Shown here piece after piece: positions 35,304-44,772 of a DNA stretch of 64,000 nt (position 1 is the first letter of the stretch; every line of letters starts with the position of its first letter). The notes under the pieces were generated by a model. That model worked only from the letters and a program-made list of their open reading frames with translations. It was not told the DNA's origin and made no database searches. This DNA is from Gilvimarinus gilvus (GTDB lineage Bacteria > Pseudomonadota > Gammaproteobacteria > Pseudomonadales > Cellvibrionaceae): assembly GCF_030518155.1 (NCBI RefSeq), contig NZ_JAULRU010000418.1:272882-336881 (forward strand), given 5' to 3'. Position numbers and translations under genes: made by a program.

Positions 35304-38003
35304 ATGGCCGCTGAGAGCCTGCCCTACTTTACTCGCCCCCTCTTTTTCTTTGATCAAAGCCGATTCCGCAAGGCGCTTGCCAGCCAACCGGTGATTGGCG
35401 TTTTTAAAGACGCCATCACTGCCGCCAACGCGCAGTTCGATGTACGCTTTAAAGAAGGCGAAGACATTCGAGCGCTGATTCACGAGCGCGCCCTTTTCGT
35501 CGATTGCATACTGCACTACGCGTGGCATCAATTTGAATGGCCAGAAGGCATTAGCCTGGAAGCGGTAGGCGGTTACGGACGCTGCGAGCTGCACCCACAT
35601 TCCGACATTGATCTACTCATCCTGCTTGACGAAAAAATCGAAAGCCAGTGTAAAGATAACCTCGAACGGTTTCTTACCTTGCTGTGGGATATCGGCCTTG
35701 AAATTGGTCACAGTGTTCGCACTATTGCCCAGTGCCTTAAAATTGCCGAGGAAGATATTACCGTTGCCACAAACTTAATGGAATCGCGCACGCTGGTGGG
35801 CGACGCCAACATGCGAGTGGAATTGGAAACCATCAGCACCGAACGCAATTTATGGCCTGCTGATAAGTTTTTCATTGCCAAATTTGAAGAGCAAACCGCG
35901 CGCCACCAAAAGTATAAAAACAGTGAATACAACCTGGAACCAAATATAAAAAATGCGCCCGGTGGCTTGCGCGACATTCAAATGATCGCCTGGGTTGCCA
36001 AACGTTATTTTGAGGTGCGCACACTGAAGCAACTCGACGGCAAAGGATTCTTCACCGAGGAAGAGTTTACCCTTTTACAAAATGGCGAAGAGTTTCTATG
36101 GCGCGTTCGCTACGGCCTACACATGGTCGCGGGGCGCCCGGAAGAACGACTTTTGTTCGACCATCAGCGTCAGCTCGCCAGTTTATTTGGCTACAAAGAC
36201 AACGACGAAAGCCTGGCGGTCGAGCAATTTATGCATAAGTATTACCGCTTGGTTATGTCCCTGCGTGAGCTCAACGATGTTCTTCTGCAATTTTTGTACG
36301 AAGCTATTTTGCAGCGCGGCGTCAAGAAAACGGTTACGCCGATAAACGAGCGTTTCCAGCGGCGCGACGACTACATTGAAGTCACGCACATTTATGTCTT
36401 TGAAGAGTCACCTTCAGCCCTGCTGGAAATTTTTGTGTTGATGGCACAACACCCAGAGATTAAAGGCGTGCGCGCCTCTACAATTCGTCTGATGCGCGAA
36501 GGCCGACATCTAATCGACAAGCGCTTTCGCAAAGACCCGGAAAACCAACAACTGTTCTTACAACTGTTCAGCTACCCCAGCGACTTGGTGGAAATACTCA
36601 AACGCATGACGCGCTACGGCGTTCTGGGTTTGTACCTACCCGAATTTGGCCGAGTCACCGGACAGATGCAACACGATCTTTTCCATATTTACACAGTGGA
36701 TGCACACACATTACTGCTGGTGCAAAATCTCTGTAACTTTTTACAGCCGCAAGCCAAAGAAGACTACCCTGTAGCCTGGCATGTAATGCGCCGACTGCCC
36801 AAGGTAGAAACGGTATTAATAGCCGGACTTTATCACGATATTGCCAAGGGCCGTGGCGGCGACCACTCGGAACTCGGCGCCGTTGACGCGCAAGATTTTG
36901 GCGAGCGCCATAACCTGTCGCCCCGGGAAACCCGACTTATAAGTTGGCTTGTTGAAAAGCATCTTTTAATGTCGGCGGTATCGCAAAAACAGGACATTTC
37001 CGACCCGGATGTTATTCATAACTTTGCACTAATTGTCGGCGATCAAGTTCATTTGGATTACCTTTACGCGCTGACCGTTGCCGACATTAACGCCACTAAC
37101 CCCGACCTCTGGAACACCTGGCGCGCCAGCCTAATGCGCACCTTGTACCTGGAAACCAAACGCGCCCTGCGCCGTGGCTTAGAAAACCCAATTGACAAAC
37201 AAGACTGGATTGAAGAAACCCAGGAAGGCGCCATTTCACGCCTGAGCCGGCACAACATCAACGCCCAGCAGTGTCGCTCGGTTTGGGAAGATGTCGATGA
37301 GGACTATTTCTTGCGCGAAAGCGTGCAGGACATTGCCTGGCATACCGAGGCCATTATTCAGCAAGAGGATTCCAGCAAGCCCTTGATTTTAATTCAGGAA
37401 ACCTCGAGCCGCGAGCTCGAAGGCGCCACGCAAATCTTTGTTCGCGGTAAAGGCCGCGATAAAGTTTTTGTCACTATGGCCGCGGCGCTCGATCAATTGA
37501 ACTTAAGCGTTCAGGATGCTCGCATTTACAGTTCGAAATCTGGGTTTACACTCGATACATTTTTTGTGTTAAACCAGGATGGCGAACCCCTAGGCACAGA
37601 CCCGGCCGTACTGCAGCGCATTCACAAAACACTGATGTCTGAACTGGCGCAAATGGACGACGAACAAAAAACCAACTCGCGCCGTACACCGCGCCGACTC
37701 AAACATTTCACCATGCCGACACGGACGATTATCCGCAACGATATCGCCAGCGGCTACACACTGCTTGAAGTTATCAGTCCCGACCGACCCGGCCTACTCG
37801 CCTGCATCAGTCGAATCTTTATGGAGTTTGATCTGCACTTGCAAAACGCCAAAATTGCCACCTTAGGTGAGCGCGTCGAGGATATTTTTTACATTACCGA
37901 CAACCAGGATCAACCGCTGGCGGACCCTGAATTGTGCCAGCGTTTGCAAAAAGAAATCTGTCGCCAACTGGATGATCGGGTTGATCAAACAGCGGGTTAC
38001 TAA
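35304..38003 (+). CDS. glnD: PII uridylyltransferase / uridylyl-removing enzyme
   Basis: 899 residues, typical length. The nucleotidyltransferase motif GGYGRCELHPHSDIDLLIL is near residue 90, the GlnD linker follows, then an HD hydrolase domain (GLYHDIAKGRGGDHSELG), and two C-terminal ACT domains (TQIFVRGKGRDKVFVTMAAA and TLLEVISPDRPGLLACISRI). The first domain uridylylates PII proteins when glutamine is low and the HD domain reverses this; the ACT domains sense glutamine. It starts 3 nt after map. Confidence 0.98.
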   Translation: MAAESLPYFTRPLFFFDQSRFRKALASQPVIGVFKDAITAANAQFDVRFKEGEDIRALIHERALFVDCILHYAWHQFEWPEGISLEAVGGYGRCELHPHSDIDLLILLDEKIESQCKDNLERFLTLLWDIGLEIGHSVRTIAQCLKIAEEDITVATNLMESRTLVGDANMRVELETISTERNLWPADKFFIAKFEEQTARHQKYKNSEYNLEPNIKNAPGGLRDIQMIAWVAKRYFEVRTLKQLDGKGFFTEEEFTLLQNGEEFLWRVRYGLHMVAGRPEERLLFDHQRQLASLFGYKDNDESLAVEQFMHKYYRLVMSLRELNDVLLQFLYEAILQRGVKKTVTPINERFQRRDDYIEVTHIYVFEESPSALLEIFVLMAQHPEIKGVRASTIRLMREGRHLIDKRFRKDPENQQLFLQLFSYPSDLVEILKRMTRYGVLGLYLPEFGRVTGQMQHDLFHIYTVDAHTLLLVQNLCNFLQPQAKEDYPVAWHVMRRLPKVETVLIAGLYHDIAKGRGGDHSELGAVDAQDFGERHNLSPRETRLISWLVEKHLLMSAVSQKQDISDPDVIHNFALIVGDQVHLDYLYALTVADINATNPDLWNTWRASLMRTLYLETKRALRRGLENPIDKQDWIEETQEGAISRLSRHNINAQQCRSVWEDVDEDYFLRESVQDIAWHTEAIIQQEDSSKPLILIQETSSRELEGATQIFVRGKGRDKVFVTMAAALDQLNLSVQDARIYSSKSGFTLDTFFVLNQDGEPLGTDPAVLQRIHKTLMSELAQMDDEQKTNSRRTPRRLKHFTMPTRTIIRNDIASGYTLLEVISPDRPGLLACISRIFMEFDLHLQNAKIATLGERVEDIFYITDNQDQPLADPELCQRLQKEICRQLDDRVDQTAGY

Positions 38004-38030
38004 CCGACTTGAACAGTTGAAAGAAACACC

Positions 38031-39227
38031 ATGAACCCAGATTTACAGCAGTTGCACCCCTACCCCTTCGAAAAATTGGCGAAGCTAAAAGAGGGGGTTA
38101 CACCACCGTCACAGCTCGAGCATATTGCCCTTTCTATTGGCGAGCCCAAACACGAGCCCCCAGCGTTTGTTTTGCAATCCTTTAAGGATAACCTGCAGCG
38201 CTTTGCCAACTACCCGGCCACCAAAGGTATGCCGGAGTTACGCGAAGCTATAGCGCGCTGGGCCACAAAGCGCTTTGAACTGAGTATGCCTTTATGTGCC
38301 GAGCAGCAAGTTCTCCCGGTAAACGGTACCCGCGAGGCGCTGTTTGCTTTTGCGCAGGCTGTGGTCGATCGCACGCAAAACAATCCACTGGTGGTCAGTC
38401 CCAATCCGTTTTATCAAATATACGAAGGTGCCGCATTTTTGGCCGGCGCAAAACCTCACTTTTTAAACTGCACAGCGGACAATCAGTTTATTCCCGATTT
38501 CGACAGCGTTCCCGACAGCGTTTGGCGCGATTGTCAGTTGCTTTATATTTGCACTCCGGGCAATCCCACAGGCGCGGTGATTAGTACAGAGCAGTTTCAA
38601 CAATTAATCCAACTCGCCGATCAGTTTGATTTCGTTATTGCTTCAGACGAATGCTACAGCGAGCTGTACCAGAACGAGGATACGCCCCCGCCGGGCTTGT
38701 TACAGGCGGCAAAGGCCATGGGAAGAAATGATTTTTCCCGCTGTGTGGTTTTCCACAGCCTGTCGAAACGATCTAACCTACCCGGATTGCGCTCTGGATT
38801 TGTCGCCGGCGACGCCAGCTTACTGAGTTCGTTTTTGCAGTACCGAACCTACCACGGATGCGCCATGCCAGTACCCAACCAATTGGCCAGTGTGGCGGCC
38901 TGGAATGACGAGGCGCATGTACTGGCAAACCGCGACGCCTATCGACGCAAGTTCGACGCGGTACTGAACGAGCTCAACGGCTGCCTTGAGGTCAGTAGAC
39001 CCGAGGCCGGCTTCTACCTTTGGCCTAAACTGCCCATCAGTGGTGAAGCCTTTGCACAAAAACTTTTCGCCGACCAAAACGTGACCGTATTGCCAGGGGC
39101 TTATTTATCGCGCGAGGCAGATGGCATCAACCCCGGCGCAAACTATGTCCGCATGGCACTCGTCGCCACTGAGGCCGAGTGCATAGAGGCGGCGCGCCGT
39201 ATCCGTCAATGCGTGCAATCCCTATAA
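38031..39227 (+). CDS. dapC: Succinyldiaminopimelate aminotransferase DapC
   Basis: 398 residues, fold-type I aminotransferase: LSIGEPKHEPPAFV at the N-terminus, YICTPGNPTGAVIS, SDECYSELYQNE and the PLP lysine in VFHSLSKRSNLPGLRSGF. Its closeness to glnD and dapD supports the DapC assignment: it converts N-succinyl-2-amino-6-ketopimelate to N-succinyl-LL-DAP in lysine and peptidoglycan precursor synthesis. It begins 27 nt after glnD. Confidence 0.95.
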   Translation: MNPDLQQLHPYPFEKLAKLKEGVTPPSQLEHIALSIGEPKHEPPAFVLQSFKDNLQRFANYPATKGMPELREAIARWATKRFELSMPLCAEQQVLPVNGTREALFAFAQAVVDRTQNNPLVVSPNPFYQIYEGAAFLAGAKPHFLNCTADNQFIPDFDSVPDSVWRDCQLLYICTPGNPTGAVISTEQFQQLIQLADQFDFVIASDECYSELYQNEDTPPPGLLQAAKAMGRNDFSRCVVFHSLSKRSNLPGLRSGFVAGDASLLSSFLQYRTYHGCAMPVPNQLASVAAWNDEAHVLANRDAYRRKFDAVLNELNGCLEVSRPEAGFYLWPKLPISGEAFAQKLFADQNVTVLPGAYLSREADGINPGANYVRMALVATEAECIEAARRIRQCVQSL

Positions 39228-39239
39228 CGGCGAGCCCTT

Positions 39240-39911
39240 ATGAGCGAGTTAAAAAATCTCAGCAAAGCTGAGCGCGTCAGCTACATACAACAAACCCTGG
39301 ATGAGCTGTACCCGGAGACGCCTGTGCCACTGGATCACTTCGACGCATACAGCCTACTGGTGGCTGTACTCCTTTCGGCGCAGTGCACGGATGAACGAGT
39401 AAACCAAATTACCCCCGCGCTGTGGCAAGTTGCCGACAATCCCTATGACATGGCCAAAGTACCCGTCGAGGAAATCCAGGCTGTCATTCGCCCGTGTGGA
39501 TTATCGCCACAAAAATCAAAAGCCATATCGGTGCTGTCACAACGCCTGGTCAATGAATACGGTGGTCAGGTGCCGGCTGATATGGCCGCACTAGAGAGCC
39601 TACCCGGGGTTGGCCACAAAACCGCCAGCGTGGTGATGGCGCAAGCATTTGGCGTGCCGGCCTTTCCGGTGGATACCCATATTCATCGCCTGGCCCAACG
39701 CTGGGGGCTGACCAATGGTAAAAACGTCGTGCAAACCGAGAGGGATCTCAAGCGCCTGTTCGCCGAAAACCATTGGAATAAGTTACACCTGCAAATAATT
39801 TTTTATGGCCGCGAGTACTGCACAGCACGCGGTTGTGATGGACGCGTCTGCCCTATTTGCCGAACCTGCTACCCGACCCGCAAGCACGCCAAAAAAGTTC
39901 ATAAGCCTTAG
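39240..39911 (+). CDS. nth: Endonuclease III (DNA glycosylase/AP lyase)
   Basis: 223 residues. The helix-hairpin-helix LPGVGHKTASVVMAQ with the catalytic Lys, and the catalytic Asp in FPVDTHIHRLAQRWGL, are both present. It excises oxidised pyrimidines. The C-terminal cysteines are arranged as CTARGCDGRVCPICRTC, that is C-x4-C-x4-C-x2-C-x2-C, instead of the classical C-x6-C-x2-C-x5-C of the 4Fe-4S loop, so ligand choice is uncertain. It follows dapC by 12 nt. Confidence 0.96.
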   Translation: MSELKNLSKAERVSYIQQTLDELYPETPVPLDHFDAYSLLVAVLLSAQCTDERVNQITPALWQVADNPYDMAKVPVEEIQAVIRPCGLSPQKSKAISVLSQRLVNEYGGQVPADMAALESLPGVGHKTASVVMAQAFGVPAFPVDTHIHRLAQRWGLTNGKNVVQTERDLKRLFAENHWNKLHLQIIFYGREYCTARGCDGRVCPICRTCYPTRKHAKKVHKP

Positions 39912-39945
39912 GCAACACTGGCCGACACTGGTAGCCAGCTAAATA

Positions 39946-39974
39946 TTCAGAGGCGCCGCAGCTCGTGTTAGAAT
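39946..39974 (+). promoter_or_regulatory. Putative promoter of the ArsC-like gene and dapD
   Basis: TTCAGA (39946-39951) and TAGAAT (39969-39974) are spaced by 17 bp. It lies in the gap after nth and would drive the two genes that follow. Confidence 0.4.
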
Positions 39975-40030
39975 AGCCGCCCATTTTGAAATGCAAGATC
40001 AGCACTGCGCGATCGTGAGAGGAGTACGCT

Positions 40031-40381
40031 ATGAGTGAGGTAACACTCTACGGCATTAAAAACTGTGACACCGTGAAAAAAGCCCGTAAATGGCTGGACC
40101 AGGCCGACGTCGCCTATCACTTTCACGACCTGCGATCCGATGGACTTAGCGAACGGCAAGTGCAAGGTTGGTTGGCGGCGGTTGGCACCGACACTCTGAT
40201 CAACAAGCGCTCCACTACCTGGAAAGGCCTCAATGACATTGAAAAAGCGCAAGCATTACAGGCCGACAGTGCTACCGCGATACTGCTGAACAACCCAACA
40301 TTAATTAAACGACCGGTGCTTGAATGCAACGGTAATGTGCATATTGGCTTTAAGGCCGAGCACTATCACACTCTCTTTTAA
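40031..40381 (+). CDS. ArsC/Spx-family protein (YffB-like)
   Basis: 116 residues with the thioredoxin-like ArsC fold: LYGIKNCDTVKKARKWLDQ has the single conserved Cys (no CxxC), followed by DLRSDG and the KRSTTWKGL segment in place of the Arg-rich anion site, and RPVLE near the end. This is the YffB/ArsC-related group usually found beside dapD or dapE. True arsenate reductase activity is doubtful; glutathione-linked thiol chemistry is more likely. It lies 22 nt before dapD. Confidence 0.9.
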   Translation: MSEVTLYGIKNCDTVKKARKWLDQADVAYHFHDLRSDGLSERQVQGWLAAVGTDTLINKRSTTWKGLNDIEKAQALQADSATAILLNNPTLIKRPVLECNGNVHIGFKAEHYHTLF

Positions 40382-40402
40382 TAGTAAGCAACAGGATTTC
40401 CC

Positions 40403-41437
40403 ATGACTGACTTATACAGCGTCGGACTCGGCGTCGGCACCCAAAACAGCAAAGGTGAATGGCTAGAAGTTTTTTACCCAGCCCCACTGCTCAACCCAGA
40501 TGCCGCCACTGGCGCCGCTATTATTGAAGCGCTCGGCGCGCAAGCGGGCAACCAAACCATCGCGCTCGACAGTGCCCAAGCCGACACTCTGGCCACCGCC
40601 CTTAGCAAGGCAGGTAACACCGAGCAGGCCGCCGTCGCCGCAAAGCTGGCCACCAGTGAACGTCCACTGGTAGCGACTATTCTTGCCAACGACGACGCGC
40701 CCACTAATGTGCCCGAAGGTTTCCTCAAGCTGCACCTTATTTCCCATCGCATGGTTAAGCCTCACGGCACTAACCTCAACGGCCTATTTGGCGCACTGAA
40801 GAACGTTGCCTGGACCAACCAGGGGGCCATCGACTTAGACGAGCTGCCAGAGCGCCAACTGGAGGCCCGCCTAAACGGTGAACTGCTGGACGTTGCCTGC
40901 GTGGACAAATTCCCCAAAATGACTAACTACGTCGTGCCAGCTGGCGTTCGCATTGCCCACACTGCGCGCGTGCGTCTTGGCGCTTACCTGGGCGAAGGCA
41001 CCACCATCATGCACGAAGGCTTTGTTAATTTTAACGCCGGCACCGCGGGGCCGGGCATGATTGAAGGGCGTATCTCTGCAGGCGTATTTGTTGAGTCCGG
41101 GTCAGACTTAGGTGGCGGCAGTTCCACCATGGGCACTCTGTCAGGCGGCGGCAACATTATTATCAGCGTAGGTAAAGAATGCTTGTTAGGCGCCAATGCC
41201 GGTACCGGCATCCCGCTGGGCGACCGCTGCACCATTGAATCTGGCCTGTACATTACCGCAGGCACAAAGGTCACATTGCTCGATGACAAGGGTGCCGACG
41301 TAGAAGTGGTAAAGGCGCGCGACCTTGCCAACAAATCTGATTTATTATTCCGTCGCAATTCCAACAACGGCCGCATTGAGTGCCTTACGAACAAGTCCAC
41401 CGTACAGCTGAACGAAGAGCTGCATAAAAACGCATGA
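40403..41437 (+). CDS. dapD: 2,3,4,5-tetrahydropyridine-2,6-dicarboxylate N-succinyltransferase, long form
   Basis: 344 residues, the long DapD type known from Pseudomonas, against 274 in E. coli. The C-terminal half is a left-handed beta helix (HTARVRLGAYLGEGTTIMHE, GTAGPGMIEGRISAGVFVES, GGGSSTMGTLSGGGNIIISV). It succinylates tetrahydrodipicolinate, the step before DapC, so the two lysine enzymes are in one cluster. Confidence 0.97.
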   Translation: MTDLYSVGLGVGTQNSKGEWLEVFYPAPLLNPDAATGAAIIEALGAQAGNQTIALDSAQADTLATALSKAGNTEQAAVAAKLATSERPLVATILANDDAPTNVPEGFLKLHLISHRMVKPHGTNLNGLFGALKNVAWTNQGAIDLDELPERQLEARLNGELLDVACVDKFPKMTNYVVPAGVRIAHTARVRLGAYLGEGTTIMHEGFVNFNAGTAGPGMIEGRISAGVFVESGSDLGGGSSTMGTLSGGGNIIISVGKECLLGANAGTGIPLGDRCTIESGLYITAGTKVTLLDDKGADVEVVKARDLANKSDLLFRRNSNNGRIECLTNKSTVQLNEELHKNA

Positions 41438-41456
41438 GTATTTTTGGTCAACGCAA

Positions 41457-41484
41457 TAAAAACCGGCCAGATGGCCGGTTTTTA
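41457..41484. terminator. Bidirectional terminator between dapD and the large membrane protein gene
   Basis: AAAAACCGGCC-AGAT-GGCCGGTTTTT, an 11-bp stem with A and T tracts on the two sides. It can end both converging transcripts. Confidence 0.88.
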
Positions 41485-41504
41485 TTTTTCTCGCTATAGA
41501 CCGA

Positions 41505-44500
41505 CTATTCAGCCGGCATCGACAATCGAAACGGAAAACGCTGCTGATTTGATTCAGTCACAAGCGTTAACAACAGTTCATCAGGCATCGCCTTTAAGGG
41601 CAACTTGATAGAAGACTCTCCAAACATAGAATGAAACTCGGCCGCATCTGTGACCGACTCCCCATCTTTTAGCCCCTCAATGGCGACCACCGATGACAAA
41701 TCGCCCGCGTAAGATAGATACGCTGCACCCGCCTCAAGCTTGCTGAGGGTAAGCTCGAGGTCACTACCGCGCCAACCGTCGCCTAACTGGAATGGCATGC
41801 TCTGCTGTTCGGTACTCACAGGCAAACTTAACATCACATAACCAACAAGCTCTTGCAACGCATCGGGCTTTAGCTCGCGATCGCGCCAGTCAACCCTTGC
41901 TTTTACCCAGCTGCTATCCTCATCTTTTTGATAAACACCGTTCATCCACATACCGCCATCCAACGCAAAAGACAGCGCAGACGATATTTCGGTGTCGATA
42001 TTCTCTCCGGAGCCTGTCACCAGAGATTCAACGACAAACTGACCCGAACTCAATAAACTGGTGATGGGAAGATTGAATTCCAAAAACAATTCGCCGGTAA
42101 AGCGTGTGCCAAAATGTTGGCTACTTGAGGCCTCGTAAACCGCCAGGCGCATTGGGCCAATATCATTTTCAGCAATCGGTTTATTCCACCCATAAGTTAC
42201 CTCGGGCGCATTCCCGGTATAAATATTTTGCCAGCTCTTCTGCGACCACTCTATCGGCTCTCTGGCGAAGCTGTAATCAGTGTCACTGTCCGGCTCAGGA
42301 ATAATACTATCCACTACAAATTCGTAACGCTCATGTTGAACTTGTTTTGCCAAAATTACATTCACAGAAGCAACTTCACCTTTAATATCGACATTAGCAG
42401 TCTGTCCCTGACCGAAAAATGCACCACCCCACATCGCACCACCACTTTCCAGTGGCTGGCCTGCACTGTTTAGCGCGGCAACGTGTAATAATTTGCCCGG
42501 TTCACCCTGATATTGATAACTGATGGCATTGGGGCCCGCCTGGGTAAAGCGCAGACTAAAACCGTCCCGTTCAATGGTCTGACCTGCCAGAGGCTGCTGC
42601 AAGTTAATCGTTTCTACATCCAGAGTCAGTGGGTATTCGATATAACCGCGCAGCTGGTCCACATCGCTCGCGCTCGCGTAAGGTCGCAACACGTAGGTCG
42701 CCTTTGCGTTAACTCGCATTCCACTTACCGATTCACCGTCTACATAGTTGCTGTAGGAAATCGCCTGGCCAATATCAACCGCCTCCCGGTTTGTATCTGT
42801 TCCGCATTCAACAACGAGTAATAAGCTGTTGCCTTGAGTGTCTACAATATCCGTCAGCACCATCGTCGCCGCTGCACCGCGACTGGGTAAATTCGGTAAG
42901 TCATAGCCGCGACTTTCAAGATTTATCATCACTTGCTGCTCTGCGTTAACCTCGAGCGATTGCACACCTAACTGAAAGGGGCCTGCGCTGGTGCTGAAAT
43001 AAAAGAACGGATCGGATTGTGCTGCGCTGCTGTCGTTTAGTTTAAGTGAATGCATGGAAGTTTGCGCATATACCGGTGGATTATCATCAATCTCTTCGGC
43101 AACCTCGGCGGGCCCGCTACCGCCAGCCGAAATGCTGCCGCTGAACATTGAATTGACCCACTGAGAAACTTCCGTACGCAAGTTTTTATCAAAGCGCACC
43201 GCTGCCTGCAAACCACCTTCGGTTCGCCTTACGCTAAGCCTGTCGTAGAATTTCAACGTTTCCGGATAATTGGCCTCGGCCGTAGCGCGCATATCCGCTA
43301 AGCGCTCATCAAACGACGTCTTGGCCTGATCAAGAAAGTCCCGGTTGACACTTTCGAGCAACAACTGAAACTCCACCCCCGGTGGCAATACCACCGACTC
43401 CACTCCCAGGTACACGCCGTCGGCGGCGGAAGCGGCCTCGCCCATACCGCCCAGCATCATACCCGCCAAGCCTGACACGGAATGACCGATGTTCTCTGGC
43501 GCAAAGATCGCAGCGGATACCAATTGCGATTCGCTCACGGCAAACCAGTGCTTAACCCGTTCGCTGACCGGGGTATTCTGCGCAATTCGCTCAAGTACGA
43601 GAGCAACGCGCTCTACATCACCGACCACGACGAGATTTTCCGACACAAAAGCCCGGATTAACTCACCCTTTTCACAGCTTGCCGCGTCCACCATTCGAAA
43701 CACCGCGCCGTCACTGAGCGACTGCTCCACCTCGTAGCGCTCTGCTAGCCAGGCTTGCAAACGCTCGGCATCAAAACGACCACTGGCCAGCAACACGCTG
43801 CCCGGCTTGTCATCGGCGACGTAGCCTGCCAGCCAAAGCATATCCACGTCCGCGCGCACGTTAAGCCCGGCGCGCGCCAGCGAATCTAATAGCCCGTCCC
43901 CGACAGGCAGCGAGTTCAGGTCGACCCGATCGCCGGACAATCCCTCCAGTGCGTTGACTCGCCGCACATCTACACGCGCAATCGCAAAGCTGTCTTCGGT
44001 GACCATGGCGGTTCCCAGAGCTTGATCGCCCGCACTCAGCTCACCGATTTGCCACAGCGGCCGGGTAAACCACAGGGCGATAATAATGCCGCCGATCACC
44101 AGGTTGGCGGCAAAGCCCAGGCCAATATAAAAGCCCTTGCGAGACTTCTGGCGGACTTTCGATGGCTCGGGTTGAGGAGAGCTCGCGTCAGTTTGGGGCG
44201 ACGCCTGTGCGGGTGCTTCTGGATAGGCCGTTGTACCTCCTGAAGGCGAGTCAGAAGGCGATTTCGACTCTGGTTGGGCCGCGGTGGCAGGATCGCCCTT
44301 AGCTTCAACCATGCCCGGCTCGTCGGGCACGATGTCGAGCACGGCACCTGCTTGGGCAAAGGCACGCTGCCATTTATTAGCATCGGCTTCGGTACTCACG
44401 CGCTTGAGGGTTACCGCCTTAGCGGGAAACAACTTTGCCTCAACCTGCGCTTCATCAAGTTTCAGCAATTTGGCTAAATTTGCCACGGCTTGCGGCTTAT

Positions 44501-44543
44501 CAAAGCCCTTCGCCAGCACACCCCTGAATACCAGCTTACGCAT
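41505..44543 (-). CDS. Large membrane-anchored protein of unknown function with N-terminal L7/L12-like small domain
   Basis: 1012 residues. Residues 1-75 (LVFRGVLAKGFDKPQAVANL, then LFPAKAVTLKRVSTEADANK) form a small alpha/beta domain that recurs at the N-terminus of the protein at 61464-62585. A Pro/Ser/Gln-rich linker follows (about 80-140), then a single membrane helix (IGLGFAANLVIGGIIIALWF) and a periplasmic region of about 840 residues rich in beta structure, with only a few Cys. I do not recognise this large part. The topology suggests a cytosolic sensing domain linked to a periplasmic module. It converges on dapD and diverges from valS. Confidence 0.75.
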   Translation of the reverse strand: MRKLVFRGVLAKGFDKPQAVANLAKLLKLDEAQVEAKLFPAKAVTLKRVSTEADANKWQRAFAQAGAVLDIVPDEPGMVEAKGDPATAAQPESKSPSDSPSGGTTAYPEAPAQASPQTDASSPQPEPSKVRQKSRKGFYIGLGFAANLVIGGIIIALWFTRPLWQIGELSAGDQALGTAMVTEDSFAIARVDVRRVNALEGLSGDRVDLNSLPVGDGLLDSLARAGLNVRADVDMLWLAGYVADDKPGSVLLASGRFDAERLQAWLAERYEVEQSLSDGAVFRMVDAASCEKGELIRAFVSENLVVVGDVERVALVLERIAQNTPVSERVKHWFAVSESQLVSAAIFAPENIGHSVSGLAGMMLGGMGEAASAADGVYLGVESVVLPPGVEFQLLLESVNRDFLDQAKTSFDERLADMRATAEANYPETLKFYDRLSVRRTEGGLQAAVRFDKNLRTEVSQWVNSMFSGSISAGGSGPAEVAEEIDDNPPVYAQTSMHSLKLNDSSAAQSDPFFYFSTSAGPFQLGVQSLEVNAEQQVMINLESRGYDLPNLPSRGAAATMVLTDIVDTQGNSLLLVVECGTDTNREAVDIGQAISYSNYVDGESVSGMRVNAKATYVLRPYASASDVDQLRGYIEYPLTLDVETINLQQPLAGQTIERDGFSLRFTQAGPNAISYQYQGEPGKLLHVAALNSAGQPLESGGAMWGGAFFGQGQTANVDIKGEVASVNVILAKQVQHERYEFVVDSIIPEPDSDTDYSFAREPIEWSQKSWQNIYTGNAPEVTYGWNKPIAENDIGPMRLAVYEASSSQHFGTRFTGELFLEFNLPITSLLSSGQFVVESLVTGSGENIDTEISSALSFALDGGMWMNGVYQKDEDSSWVKARVDWRDRELKPDALQELVGYVMLSLPVSTEQQSMPFQLGDGWRGSDLELTLSKLEAGAAYLSYAGDLSSVVAIEGLKDGESVTDAAEFHSMFGESSIKLPLKAMPDELLLTLVTESNQQRFPFRLSMPAE

Positions 44544-44696
44544 GTCCCCTTCCCCTATTGATAACCGTTGCTATATTCGCGCCATTGCCAACACATTCAA
44601 TAGCCTGCTCGCCAGTCACTTTTACGTAATCGGCCCAGGATTGCAAGCCATCGGCCGGTTGCGAACACGCCTGCGATAAACGACAAATCACAGCCC

Positions 44697-44725
44697 TCTA
44701 CTTGGCCGCCCAAACTCGGTATAAT
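44697..44725 (+). promoter_or_regulatory. Putative valS promoter
   Basis: A perfect TATAAT (44720-44725) follows a weak TCTACT -35 box (44697-44702) with 17 bp between them, and the GC-rich CGCGCTC discriminator after it is typical of translation genes. About 40 nt of leader remain before valS. Confidence 0.5.
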
Positions 44726-44772
44726 CGCGCTCTTATTTCGTTATCATCTTTTAGGCACAGGTCAGAAAGTCC

